A stretch of 64,000 nt of DNA from Candidatus Aminicenantota bacterium. GTDB lineage: Bacteria; Acidobacteriota; Aminicenantia; Aminicenantales; Saccharicenantaceae. The notes beneath the pieces are model-generated. The model was not told the origin of the DNA and did no database searches. It was given only the letters and a program-made list of their open reading frames with translations. Each line of letters starts with the position of its first letter. Positions within the stretch are counted from its first letter, which is position 1. Location of the stretch: assembly GCA_026393975.1 (NCBI GenBank), contig JAPKZD010000011.1, positions 1 to 64,000 of the forward strand, in the 5' to 3' direction. Below are positions 16,443 through 25,585 of this stretch, one piece after another. The position numbers and the translations under genes were made by a program.

Positions 16443-17785
16443 GACAGGACCTCCTGGAGCGCTTGGGCCAGCCTGTCGATCTGGTCCTTGGTTTTCATCT
16501 CGGTGACGCAGACGAGGGCGCAGTCCTTGAGCTCCGGATAGGCGGGCTCGAGGCCGTAGCCACCGATGAGCCCCTTGCCGCGCAGGCCGGCGTCGACGGC
16601 GGGCCAGGGCTTGGCCAGTTCGACGACGAACTCGTTGAAGACCGGCCCGGAGAATTTTCTCTTGACGCCCGAGACGGCTCCCAGGCGGTCGGCCGCATAG
16701 GCCGCTTTCTGGGCGTTTTGCCAGGCCATTTCTCTCAAGCCCTGCTTGCCAAGGCTTTCCATGAAGATCGCCGCCCGGAGAGCGCAGAGGCCCTGGTTCG
16801 TGCAGATGTTCGACGTCGCCCGCTCCCTGCGGATGTGCTGTTCCCGGGTCGAGAGCGTCAGGACGAAACCGCGCCGGCCTTCCTTGTCCACCGTCTGCCC
16901 GACGATGCGGCCCGGCATCTGCCGGAGAAACTCCTTCTTGCAGGCTATGAAGCCGAGGTAGGGTCCGCCGAAGCTCACAGGGATGCCTAGAGACTGGCCC
17001 TCGCCCGTGACAATGTCGGCGCCGAGCCGGCCCGACGCTTCGAGCAGCCCCAGCGAGACGGCCTCGGCGACGATGGCGACGGACAGGGCTTTGCGGCCGT
17101 GGGCGGCGTCGGAAAGCGCCTGGACGTCTTCGACGACACCGAAGAAGTTGGGCGACTGGAAGACGACCGCCGCCGTTTTCTCGTCGAGGGCCCGGCCGAG
17201 AGAGTCCTTGTCGACGCGGCCGTCGGGCCCGTACGGGACGTCGACCGCTTCGAGGCCGAGGTTCTTGATGTAGGTCCGGACGACCTCGCGGTATTGCGGG
17301 TGGAGCGTCCGGGCGAGGAGGACCTTGTTCCGGGTCGTTATCCTCTGGGCCATTAAGACCGCTTCAGCAGTCGCCGTGGCGCCCTCGTAGAGGGAGGCGT
17401 TGGCGATATCGAGTCCCGTGAGCTGGCAGACGAGGGTCTGGAACTCGAAAACCACCTGGAGCGTGCCCTGGCTGACTTCGGGCTGGTAGGGCGTATAGGG
17501 GGTGACGAATTCGCCCCGCGAGCTCAGGTAATCGACGACGGTCGGGATGAAGTGCTCATAGGCCCCGCCGCCGAGGAAGGAGAGGTGGCGGGAGTACGCG
17601 TTCTTCCGGCCGATCGCCTCGATCGTCCGGACGAGCTCGAGCTCGGACTGGGCCGCGGGCAGCTTGAGCTCCCGCTTGAGCCGGACGGCGTCCGGGATGC
17701 AGCAGAACAGGTCGTCGGTCGACCCGACGCCCACGGCCGCCAGCATCTCCTTCTTGTCCTTGTCGCTGAGAGACAGGTAACTCAT
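16439..17785 (-). CDS. gcvPA: Glycine dehydrogenase (decarboxylating) subunit 1
   Basis: This is the 448 aa N-terminal-type half of the split P-protein. Family features are FLGGGAYEHFIPTVVDYLSSRGEF, TPYQPEVSQGTLQ, NASLYEGATA and TLSTREQHIRRERATSNICTNQ. AAGGGG precedes ATG 17785. It lies 33 nt after gcvH and overlaps gcvPB by 4 nt. The two-subunit form is typical of many anaerobes and Gram-positives and differs from the fused GcvP of enterics. Confidence 0.97.
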   Translation of the reverse strand: MSYLSLSDKDKKEMLAAVGVGSTDDLFCCIPDAVRLKRELKLPAAQSELELVRTIEAIGRKNAYSRHLSFLGGGAYEHFIPTVVDYLSSRGEFVTPYTPYQPEVSQGTLQVVFEFQTLVCQLTGLDIANASLYEGATATAEAVLMAQRITTRNKVLLARTLHPQYREVVRTYIKNLGLEAVDVPYGPDGRVDKDSLGRALDEKTAAVVFQSPNFFGVVEDVQALSDAAHGRKALSVAIVAEAVSLGLLEASGRLGADIVTGEGQSLGIPVSFGGPYLGFIACKKEFLRQMPGRIVGQTVDKEGRRGFVLTLSTREQHIRRERATSNICTNQGLCALRAAIFMESLGKQGLREMAWQNAQKAAYAADRLGAVSGVKRKFSGPVFNEFVVELAKPWPAVDAGLRGKGLIGGYGLEPAYPELKDCALVCVTEMKTKDQIDRLAQALQEVLS

Positions 17786-17818
17786 GGCAAAAAACCCCTT
17801 GTCATCCCGGCCGGCGCG

Positions 17819-18205
17819 TCAGTGCTCGAGCCCTTCCAGGAATTTTTCGTAGTCGCCCGCGGTCAGGAGCCCGTCGATCTCCTTCTTGTCCTTGATCTTC
17901 AGGCGGACGATCCAGCCCTTCCCGTGGGGGTCCTTGTTGACCAGGTCCGCGGTCTGGGCGAGCTCGCCGTTGACGGCAACGACCTGGCCGGAGATGGGCG
18001 CGTAGACGTCGGACACCGACTTTACGGATTCGACGACGCTGATCGACTGGCGCACGGCGAGCTCCTTCCCCACCGGGGGGAGTTCGACGTAGATGATATC
18101 CCCGAGCTGGTGCTGGGCGAAATCGGTGATGCCGACGAGGGCCTCATCGCCCGCGACCTTGATCCACTCGTGCTCCTTGGTGTAACGAAAATCATTCGGA
18201 TACAT
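17819..18205 (-). CDS. gcvH: Glycine cleavage H protein
   Basis: This 128 aa lipoyl carrier shuttles the aminomethyl and reduced lipoyl intermediates between the P, T and L proteins. The lipoylation site is Lys62 in VVESVKSVSDVYAP. The beginning (YTKEHEWIKV) and end (KDPHGKGWIVRLKI) match GcvH. Length is normal. It sits between gcvT (26 nt gap) and gcvPA (33 nt gap). Confidence 0.97.
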   Translation of the reverse strand: MYPNDFRYTKEHEWIKVAGDEALVGITDFAQHQLGDIIYVELPPVGKELAVRQSISVVESVKSVSDVYAPISGQVVAVNGELAQTADLVNKDPHGKGWIVRLKIKDKKEIDGLLTAGDYEKFLEGLEH

Positions 18206-18231
18206 GGATGCCTCCTCGACGATGGAACGTG

Positions 18232-19326
18232 TTATTTCTTGTCGGCCCTTTTGTAGAAGGGCGTGGGAATGACTCTGGCCTTGGCCCTCTTCGTCCGGAT
18301 CTCGATCTCGAACTCCGCGCCCACGGCCGTGGCCTCGATGGGCAGGTAGACGAGCCCGATGGCCTTCTTCAGGAGCGGCGAGAAGGTCCCCGATGCGACC
18401 TCGGACACCTTCTGTCCCTTGACGTAGACGGGGTAGTGGGGCCTGGCGACGCCCGGCGCGGCCAACTCGAAGCCGACGAGCTTTCTCTTGAGCCCCTCGG
18501 CCAGCTGCTTCTCGACGACCGGCCTGCCCAGGAAGCCCCCCTTCTGCAGCTTGACGATCCACTTTAGGTCGGCTTCGAGAACGGTCGTCTTGTCCGAAAT
18601 GTCGTTGCCGTAGAGCATGAGCTTGGACTCGAGCCGCAGGGTGTCGCGGGCACCGAGGCCGATGGGCAGAAGCCCGAGAGGCGTCCCCTTCTCGATGAGA
18701 GTCGTCCAGACGACGCCCGGATCGGGGTCCGTCGTGTAGATCTCGAAGCCGTCCTCGCCCGTGTAGCCGGTCCGCGACACGAGGCAGTCTTTCCCCACGA
18801 CCTTGCCCTTGGCCCAGTGGAACGATTTCATCCCGGCCAGGGCGATGTCGGTCAGCGGCTGGAGGATCTTTTCGGCCAGCGGCCCCTGGAGGGCGAGCTG
18901 GGAATAGGCGTCGCTCTGGTTCTCGACCTTGACCTCGAAACCCTTGGTGTGGCCGGCGATCCAGGCAAAGTCCTTGGCGACGTTGGCCGCGTTGACAACG
19001 AGGAAGTATTCCTCGGGGCCGATGCAGTAGACGAGCATGTCGTCGACGAAGGTCGATTCGGGCGTCATCAGCGCCGTGTACTGGACCTGGCCCGGGGCCA
19101 GACGGGCGGCGTCGTTCGGGGTCAGCCACTGGACGTAGGCCAGGGCCTGCTTGCCCGTGACCAGGACCTCGCCCATGTGGCTGACGTCGAACAGACCGGC
19201 CTTGGTCCGGACGGCCATGTGCTCGGGGATGATGCCCGAGTATTCGACCGGCATCTCCCAGCCGCAGAACTCGATCATCTTGCCGCCGAGCTTTTTATGC
19301 AGTTCGTTGAAGAGCGTCTTCTTCAT
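18232..19326 (-). CDS. gcvT: Glycine cleavage T protein (aminomethyltransferase)
   Basis: This 364 aa folate-dependent enzyme releases ammonia from aminomethyl-GcvH and forms methylene-THF. Motifs are DVSHMGEV, VQYTALMTPESTFVDDML, the SRTGYTGEDGFEIY block and a GCV_T C-terminal beta-barrel. ATG 19326 is favoured over an upstream ATG because an AGGAAGGG ribosome site precedes it. It is the first gene of the six-gene operon. No lipoamide dehydrogenase (L protein) gene lies nearby. Confidence 0.97.
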   Translation of the reverse strand: MKKTLFNELHKKLGGKMIEFCGWEMPVEYSGIIPEHMAVRTKAGLFDVSHMGEVLVTGKQALAYVQWLTPNDAARLAPGQVQYTALMTPESTFVDDMLVYCIGPEEYFLVVNAANVAKDFAWIAGHTKGFEVKVENQSDAYSQLALQGPLAEKILQPLTDIALAGMKSFHWAKGKVVGKDCLVSRTGYTGEDGFEIYTTDPDPGVVWTTLIEKGTPLGLLPIGLGARDTLRLESKLMLYGNDISDKTTVLEADLKWIVKLQKGGFLGRPVVEKQLAEGLKRKLVGFELAAPGVARPHYPVYVKGQKVSEVASGTFSPLLKKAIGLVYLPIEATAVGAEFEIEIRTKRAKARVIPTPFYKRADKK

Positions 19327-19355
19327 TGTCCCTTCCTTTCTTAAAAAGAAACTCA

Positions 19356-19384
19356 AAATTATCACATCTCCGTCATTCTATCAA
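19356..19384 (-). promoter_or_regulatory. Promoter of the gcvTHPAPB-glyQS operon
   Basis: On the minus strand, TTGATA (19384-19379) and TAATTT (19361-19356) are separated by 17 nt, a good sigma70-type pair about 30 nt upstream of gcvT. The -35 hexamer coincides exactly with the first bases of the argS-region repeat that begins at 19379. I found no glycine riboswitch in the short leader. Confidence 0.6.
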
Positions 19385-19740
19385 GTCCACAAGCAATGTC
19401 CCGATGCTTGTCCTCGCGGGCGATTTTGCTATAGTAGGTGGCCGAACATGATCAGCTTCAAAACCCGTTTGAAGGAAACGATTTACGAACGGCTGAAGGG
19501 CGGCTATCCGGTCGCGATCGAGGATCTCGACATGGCCCCGACGCCCGACCCGAAGATGGGCGACCTAGCCTTGACCTTCCCCTTCCAGCTGGCCAAGACG
19601 CTCAAGAAGGCCCCCCGCGCCATCGCCCAGGAGGCCGCCCCGCTGCCGTCCGACCGTCGCTCGTCCCCGAAGAGGACAAGATCATCATCGAGCACACCAA
19701 CATCAACCCGAACAAGGCCGCCCACATCGGCCACCTCCGC
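19379..19740 (+). repeat. Direct repeat, copy A (argS promoter region and 5' coding end)
   Basis: These 362 bases match 21944-22300 at about 97% identity. The few differences are TATAGT for TATAAT, GGTGG for GGTTG, one Gly/Val codon change, a net 5-base insertion near 19643 and three C/T differences near the end. Copy A carries 69 bases of upstream region and the argS start, then stops just after the HIGH-motif codons. Confidence 0.93.
19448..19740 (+). pseudogene. Truncated argS 5' copy
   Basis: This is a second ATG and about 97 codons of arginyl-tRNA synthetase, ending after AAHIGHLR, where it joins unrelated sequence. The net 5-base insertion near 19643 also shifts the frame, so even the fragment is not translated as ArgRS beyond residue 65 or so. 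The complete gene is at 22013. Its own upstream region is retained but with TATAGT in place of TATAAT. Confidence 0.92.
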
Positions 19741-19932
19741 GGATGCGGAGAAGCTGGCTGCTTCGGGAGTCGTCCAGGTGCGTAAGGGGTCAGGTCTTAA
19801 CTTTTAGCCTTTTTGTAAAGACCTGGCACTTTGGGGTCAGGTCTCATCATTTTTGTTAAATGTTAAGACCTGACCCCTATGAAGCAGGCGGCGGGCGTGG
19901 TCGTGATCAAGACCGGCGCCGTCGCGAAGTGA
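19741..19932 (+). pseudogene. Gene scrap interrupted by a REP-like repeat
   Basis: Between 19741 and 19784 one frame reads [16 protein letters not shown]. After the 94-base repeat, 19879-19932 reads MKQAAGVVVIKTGAVAK and then TGA. Both pieces look like coding sequence (Val/Ala-rich, C-terminal style) and could be one gene tail split by the repeat. I cannot identify the family. The left edge is the abrupt end of the truncated argS copy. Confidence 0.35.
19785..19878. repeat. REP-like inverted repeat element (GGGGTCAGGTCT family)
   Basis: A perfect 17-base inverted repeat forms the ends: 19785-19801 and 19862-19878 (left arm AGGGGTCAGGTCTTAAC). Inside, AGACCTG (19819-19825) and CAGGTCT (19838-19844) form a second hairpin. 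The core GGGGTCAGGTCT occurs at 19786 and 19833 on this strand and reversed at 19867-19878. This twin-hairpin design resembles REP sequences mobilised by REP-associated tyrosine transposases. No transposase gene is present here. Confidence 0.75.
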
Positions 19933-19971
19933 AGAGGAACGGGCGGAATTTCGCGAGAGTTCTCCCGAACG

Positions 19972-21539
19972 TCAATCCTTCAGCTTGAACCCTTTGTCCC
20001 GGAAGAGCCGCAAGCAGGCCGTGACGACCGCCGGATCGTAGAGGACGCCCCGGTCTCGATCGATTTCCTTGAGGGCGGCCTCGATTCCCAACGCCGGCCG
20101 GTACGGCCGGTGGGAGGCCATCGCTTCAATGACATCGGCTACCGCCAGAATGCGGGATTCGAGAAGAATGTTTTCTCCCCTCAACCCCTGGGGATAGCCG
20201 GAACCGTTCGTCCTCTCGTGATGTTGAAAGACGATTTGGGCAATCGGCCAGGGAAAGGCTATGTCTTTCAATATATCGAAACCCGCTTGAGGATGCTGCT
20301 TGAGCAGGTCAAACTCGATTTTGCTTAGTTTGCCGGGCTTAGACAGGATTTCCGCGGGAACGATGGTTGCGCCACTCGCTTTTGGTGACCCCCCGTGTAG
20401 GGGTCCCTGATCTCAGATGTTCTCGATATGGACTCGATAGTTGCCTTCAGGGCATTCAGCAATTGCTCCGCGCTCTGGAGGCGCTCCTCCTCGACCTTTT
20501 TTCGATAGGTTATATCCGCCAGCAAAACTACCTTGCTCGGGGAATGGCCCGCGGGATCGGACGCCGCGGAAACGCTCAGATTATAGGTCCGCTGCACGCC
20601 GCCTCGTTCCAGGACGATTTCCCTGGCCGATCCGATCGATCCGCCGGCCTTGCCGACCCGGTCGGGCCATTGAGGCAAAATCTGTTTCACGGAGAAGCCG
20701 AGGACATCCGAAATCCTGTGGCCAAAAAAACGTTCCGAGGCAGGATTCAAATCCAAGATGCGGTCCCAATCATCCAGGACGATGATGTAATCTTCAATGC
20801 GTTCAAAGATGGTATCGCGGGCATAAGGCAGCACGTCATGGAGGTGGAATCGCGGCAGATTCCAAACCAGGATCACGGCGCCGATTAAGGATACCCACGG
20901 CGTAATTCCAATCGACAGCTTCAAAGAGCCACTCAAGCCCAGTGTTTCAATGAGGGCGGCCAGCATGGGAAGCACCGCGGCAATCAGCAAACCGGCGGAT
21001 TCCTTGTTGCGGCCATGATGAAGCCGGACGACGTTCGAGATAAGCAGAAGGCTGCCGGAAAGAATCAGGACGACCAAATAAGCCATGCAGATCCAATAAA
21101 TCAAGCCGTAGGTGGGCTGAAGCGGCAGGTAGGGATTATGGCCGTCCAAGCCGGGGTTGCTCCAGATCAGGCTATGAACATGATTGGTACAAACCCCCAC
21201 AATGCCAATGAGCGGCATAATGCCGAAAAGAGCATAAGCGCGCGTGGTCATCCATTTCTTGGGACCGGTATGGTGAACGATATAGAGCAGCCAAAACGTC
21301 AAGGCGATGATGCCCCAGATGAGCTGGGCTCCCATCAGATAGCTCTTATAGGAGGGAAGAGGCAGACCTATCTCCATGGCGTGCGATAGGACCCACAACG
21401 CGCAAGCCAGGAGAAGCGAAGCTCCGAAAAAACTCGCCCGGCGGTTAAGGTTCCGCCAGGGAAAGTAGATGGCGATGAGGAGGAGGCCCGCCGCGGCGGT
21501 GACTTCGGCAATGACGCTGGGAGACCACTGCCATGACAT
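19972..21539 (-). pseudogene. 7TM-PAS-HD-GYP sensor, broken by an internal deletion
   Basis: The N-terminal part (from ATG 21539) has seven membrane helices of the histidine-kinase N-terminal 7TM type (about residues 10-230) and then a PAS domain (DYIIVLDDWDRILDLNPASERFFG). An HD-GYP start follows (SEIRDPYTGGHQKRVAQ). Near 20367 the frame changes and homology resumes at TIVPAEILSKPGKLS, continuing through HHERTNGSGYPQG to KGFKLKD. About 30 residues are missing, including the HD metal-binding pair, so c-di-GMP phosphodiesterase activity should be lost. The region looks lower in GC than its neighbours. Confidence 0.85.
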
Positions 21540-21576
21540 GATCTAATCTACTCCTAGCTCAGCGGCTTCCGAAGCA

Positions 21577-21785
21577 TCAATCCTTCAGCTTGAACCCTTT
21601 TTCCCGAAACAGCCGCAGACATGCCGCGACGACCGCCGGGTCATAGAGCACGCCCCGGTCTCGTTCGATCTCCTCGAGGGCGGCCTCGATTCCCTGAGCG
21701 GGGCGGTAGGGCCGATGAGAGGCCATCGCTTCGATGACGTCGGCCACCGCCAGAATCCGGGATTCGAGGAGGAGGATATCTCGGC
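21577..21785 (-). pseudogene. Second, diverged HD-GYP 3' fragment
   Basis: These bases encode LLESRILAVADVIEAMASHRPYRPA through FREKGFKLKD, the C-terminal end of an HD-GYP domain. They align with 19972-20180 at about 85% by eye, so this is a separate paralogue fragment and not a recent copy. Upstream of about 21785 the similarity ends in unrelated sequence. There is no complete domain and no plausible start. Confidence 0.85.
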
Positions 21786-21943
21786 CCCGGACAGGTGTCA
21801 AGATCTTAGAATCCGGAGGGCCGGAATTCCGGCGGACGGATTAGCTGATCCCCAAGCACAGCTCGGGCCCCCCGCCGCCGGCGAGGGCGATAGATTCCCG
21901 GCACATCGGGAAGGCTGATTCAAGAAACATGCCAGCGGGTTTG

Positions 21944-22300
21944 TATCAAGTCCACAAGCAATGTCCCGATGCTTGTCCTCGCGGGCGATTTTGCTATAAT
22001 AGGTTGCCGAACATGATCAGCTTCAAAACCCGTTTGAAGGAAACGATTTACGAACGGCTGAAGGGCGTCTATCCGGTCGCGATCGAGGATCTCGACATGG
22101 CCCCGACGCCCGACCCGAAGATGGGCGACCTAGCCTTGACCTTCCCCTTCCAGCTGGCCAAGACGCTCAAGAAGGCCCCCCGCGCCATCGCCCAGGAGGC
22201 CGCCCCGCTCCGGTCGTCGCTCGTCCCCGAAGAGGACAAGATCATCATCGAGCACACCAACATCAACCCGAACAAGGCCGCTCACATCGGTCATCTCCGC
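21944..22300 (+). repeat. Direct repeat, copy B (within intact argS)
   Basis: This is the 357-base counterpart of 19379-19740, offset by 2565 bases at its left end. It contains the argS promoter, the start codon and the coding sequence through the HIGH motif, and continues without a break into full-length argS. Its left edge joins unrelated sequence at 21943. Confidence 0.93.
21973..22000 (+). promoter_or_regulatory. argS promoter
   Basis: TTGTCC (21973-21978) and TATAAT (21995-22000) are 16 nt apart. The -10 box ends only 12 nt before ATG 22013, so the mRNA would start about 6 nt before the start codon. No Shine-Dalgarno sequence is present, suggesting near-leaderless translation. The duplicate upstream copy has TATAGT instead. 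Confidence 0.6.
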
Positions 22301-23842
22301 AACGCCTGCCTCGGCGACACGCTCGCCCGCTGTCTGCGCTTCAAGGGCGAGAAGGTCGAGGTCCAGAATTACATCGACGACACGGGCGTCCAGGTCGTCG
22401 ACGTCGTCTTCGGCTTCATGGAGCTCGAGAAAAAGACTCTCGACGACCTCGAGAAGCTCCCCGGCAAGTTCGATTACTATTGCTGGGACCTCTACGCCCG
22501 GACGTCCGTCTATCTCGGCGAGCACCCCGAAGCCCAGACCAAGAAGGCGGCCATCATCAAGAAAATCGAGAACGGCCAGGACCCGGAATACGCCCTGTCC
22601 CGCTATGTTTCCCGGCGCATCGTGCGCGCCCACCTGGCGACGATGAGACGGCTGGGCATCGCCTACGACGTCCTGCCCTGCGAGAGCACCATCCTCCACT
22701 TGAAGTTCTGGGAGAAGGCCTTCGACCTCCTCAAGGAGCGGCAGGCCATATATTTCGCAGCGCAAGGCGAGAACAAGGGCTGTTGGGTGATGCGTCTCGA
22801 GGAGGACGAGGAACGGGAGAAGGTCATCGTCCGCTCCGACGGCACCGTGACCTACGTCGGCAAGGACATCGCCTACCAGCTTTGGAAGTTCGGCCTGCTC
22901 GGCCGCGACTTCTATTATGAGCCCTTCGCCGAGGAGGACGGCCGGACCCTGTGGATATCGACGTCGACGCCCACCCCGGGCGGCCCGGGCTTCGGCGAGG
23001 CGAGCAAGGTCTACAACGTCATCGACACTCGACAATCCTACCTCCAGAAGATCGTCGTCCAGGGCTTGCGTTCCTTGAAATACGATACCCAGGCGGCCAA
23101 GTCGGTTCACTTTTCCTATGAGATGGTCGCCCTCTCGCCGAAGAGCCTCAAAGAACTCGGTTACGCCGCATCCGAAGAAGAGAAGGAAAGGTCCTTCCTC
23201 GAGGTCTCGGGACGGAAGGGTCTCGGGGTCAAGGCCGACGACCTCCTCGACCGGCTCGAAGACAAGGCCCGGGCCGAGATCGAGAAAAGGAACCCCGGCC
23301 TGCCCACCGACGAGAAACAGCGTATAGCCCGGGACATCGCTTCGGGGGCCCTTCGCTACTTCATGCTCAAGTTCGCCCGGAACTCGCTCATCATCTTTGA
23401 TTTCGATGAAGCCTTGAACTTCGAGGGAGAGACCGGACCGTACCTCCAGTACACCGTGGTCAGACTGAACAGCATCTTCCGCAAGCTCAAGGAGCGGGAC
23501 GGCGTCGCCGAATCCGACATCGTCCCCCCGACCGACGGCCGGGCGCTCCTCCCGCCGGGACTCTCGGAAAAAGAAACAGCCGACTTCTGGGGCCTCATCG
23601 TCGCCGCCGCGTCGCTCGATGAGGAGGTCCTCCGGTCCGTCGCCGGCCTGGAATTCTCCCACCTGGCCAAGTTCGCCTTCCTCCTCTGCCAGAAGTTCAA
23701 CGGCTACTACCATAAATACCCGGTCCTCGCCGAAGAGAATAAAGAGGTCAAGGCCTTCCGGCTGCTGACCATCCGCACCACCAAGGAGCAGCTCCAGTGC
23801 GCCCTGGCTCTCATGGGCATCCCCCTGCCCGAGCGCATGTGA
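22013..23842 (+). CDS. argS: Arginyl-tRNA synthetase
   Basis: This 609 aa class I synthetase charges tRNA-Arg. Seen are the N-terminal Add1 domain (about 1-80), the HIGH motif in [13 protein letters not shown] (about 94-105), IDDTGVQ and the anticodon-binding DALR C terminus (YLQYTVVRLNSIFRKL to the end). The KMSKS position is the divergent SGRKGLGVKADDLL, which is normal for this ArgRS type. ATG 22013 is the same start that the truncated copy preserves at 19448. The copy is complete and apparently functional. Confidence 0.97.
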   Translation: MISFKTRLKETIYERLKGVYPVAIEDLDMAPTPDPKMGDLALTFPFQLAKTLKKAPRAIAQEAAPLRSSLVPEEDKIIIEHTNINPNKAAHIGHLRNACLGDTLARCLRFKGEKVEVQNYIDDTGVQVVDVVFGFMELEKKTLDDLEKLPGKFDYYCWDLYARTSVYLGEHPEAQTKKAAIIKKIENGQDPEYALSRYVSRRIVRAHLATMRRLGIAYDVLPCESTILHLKFWEKAFDLLKERQAIYFAAQGENKGCWVMRLEEDEEREKVIVRSDGTVTYVGKDIAYQLWKFGLLGRDFYYEPFAEEDGRTLWISTSTPTPGGPGFGEASKVYNVIDTRQSYLQKIVVQGLRSLKYDTQAAKSVHFSYEMVALSPKSLKELGYAASEEEKERSFLEVSGRKGLGVKADDLLDRLEDKARAEIEKRNPGLPTDEKQRIARDIASGALRYFMLKFARNSLIIFDFDEALNFEGETGPYLQYTVVRLNSIFRKLKERDGVAESDIVPPTDGRALLPPGLSEKETADFWGLIVAAASLDEEVLRSVAGLEFSHLAKFAFLLCQKFNGYYHKYPVLAEENKEVKAFRLLTIRTTKEQLQCALALMGIPLPERM

Positions 23843-23894
23843 CGCAACTCCTCGCGGTCATCGGCGGTTTATCAATCTGACAGCGGAGGTGAAA

Positions 23895-24814
<920 letters not shown>

Positions 24815-24818
<4 letters not shown>

Positions 24819-25582
24819 GAAACATCTGGTCCCTGATGAAAAAAGAGATCGGGGCCTACTTCAGCTCGCCCATCGCCTACGTCGTCATCTCCGGCTTCCT
24901 CCTCCTCGTCGGCTACTTCTTCTACAGCCTCGTCTCGTGGTTCAACGCCCAGGCCATGCAGATGGCTCAGAACCCCTACTACGCCCAGCATATCAACATC
25001 AACGAGATGGTCTTCTCGCCGCTCTTCCACAACATGAGCATCATCCTCATCCTCGTCGCCCCGCTCCTGACCATGCGGTTGCTGGCCGAGGAGAAAAAAA
25101 GCGGCACCGACGAGCTCCTCTACACCTCCCCGCTCTCGGTCGGCCAGATCATCCTCGGCAAGTACTTCGCCGCCTTGGTCATGCTGGCCGCGATGCTCGG
25201 GCTGACCGCCCTTCTCTCGATCTTCGCTTTCGCCTTCGGCAACCCGGAAATCGCCCCGTGGCTCACCGGCTACCTGGGGCTCTTCCTGATGGGGGCGACG
25301 TTCATCGCCATCGGCCTCTTCTTCTCCTCTCTGACCGACAACCAGATCGTCGCCGCCTTCCTGACCTTCGTCACCCTGCTCCTTTTGCTCGTCCTGAACT
25401 GGGTGGCCTCGTCAGGAAGTGGAACTTGGCAGAGCGTCCTCAGCTATCTCTCGCTCTCCCAGCACTTCGAGGACATGACCCGCGGCATCCTGGACACTAA
25501 GGATGTCGTCTATTACCTGAGCTTCTCGTCCTTCGGCCTCTTCCTGGCCCACTCGGTCATCCAGTCGAGGCGGTGGAGGTAA
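24815..25582 (+). CDS. ABC transporter permease, GldF-like (ABC-2 type)
   Basis: This 255 aa membrane subunit has about six helices: SSPIAYVVISGFLLLVGYFF, a long extracytoplasmic loop, then NMSIILILVAPLLTMRLLAEEKKSGTDELL, which is the ABC-2 coupling region. It overlaps the ATPase gene by 4 nt and is followed 3 nt later by the GldG-like gene. It should form the transport channel with the upstream ATPase. Confidence 0.9.
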
Positions 25583-25585
25583 GCC

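Noticed and set aside
19327-19447. Glycine riboswitch upstream of gcvT
   Set aside because: The leader between the promoter and ATG is only about 25-30 nt and contains none of the conserved glycine aptamer core.
19379-22300. Prophage or integrative element using argS as an attachment site
   Set aside because: The topology is suggestive, but there is no integrase, no phage or conjugation gene and only decayed genes between the repeats. I kept only the recombination interpretation.
23190-23240. Loss of KMSKS in ArgRS as a sign of inactivation
   Set aside because: The SGRKGLGVKADDLL form is normal in many ArgRS enzymes, which lack a canonical KMSKS.
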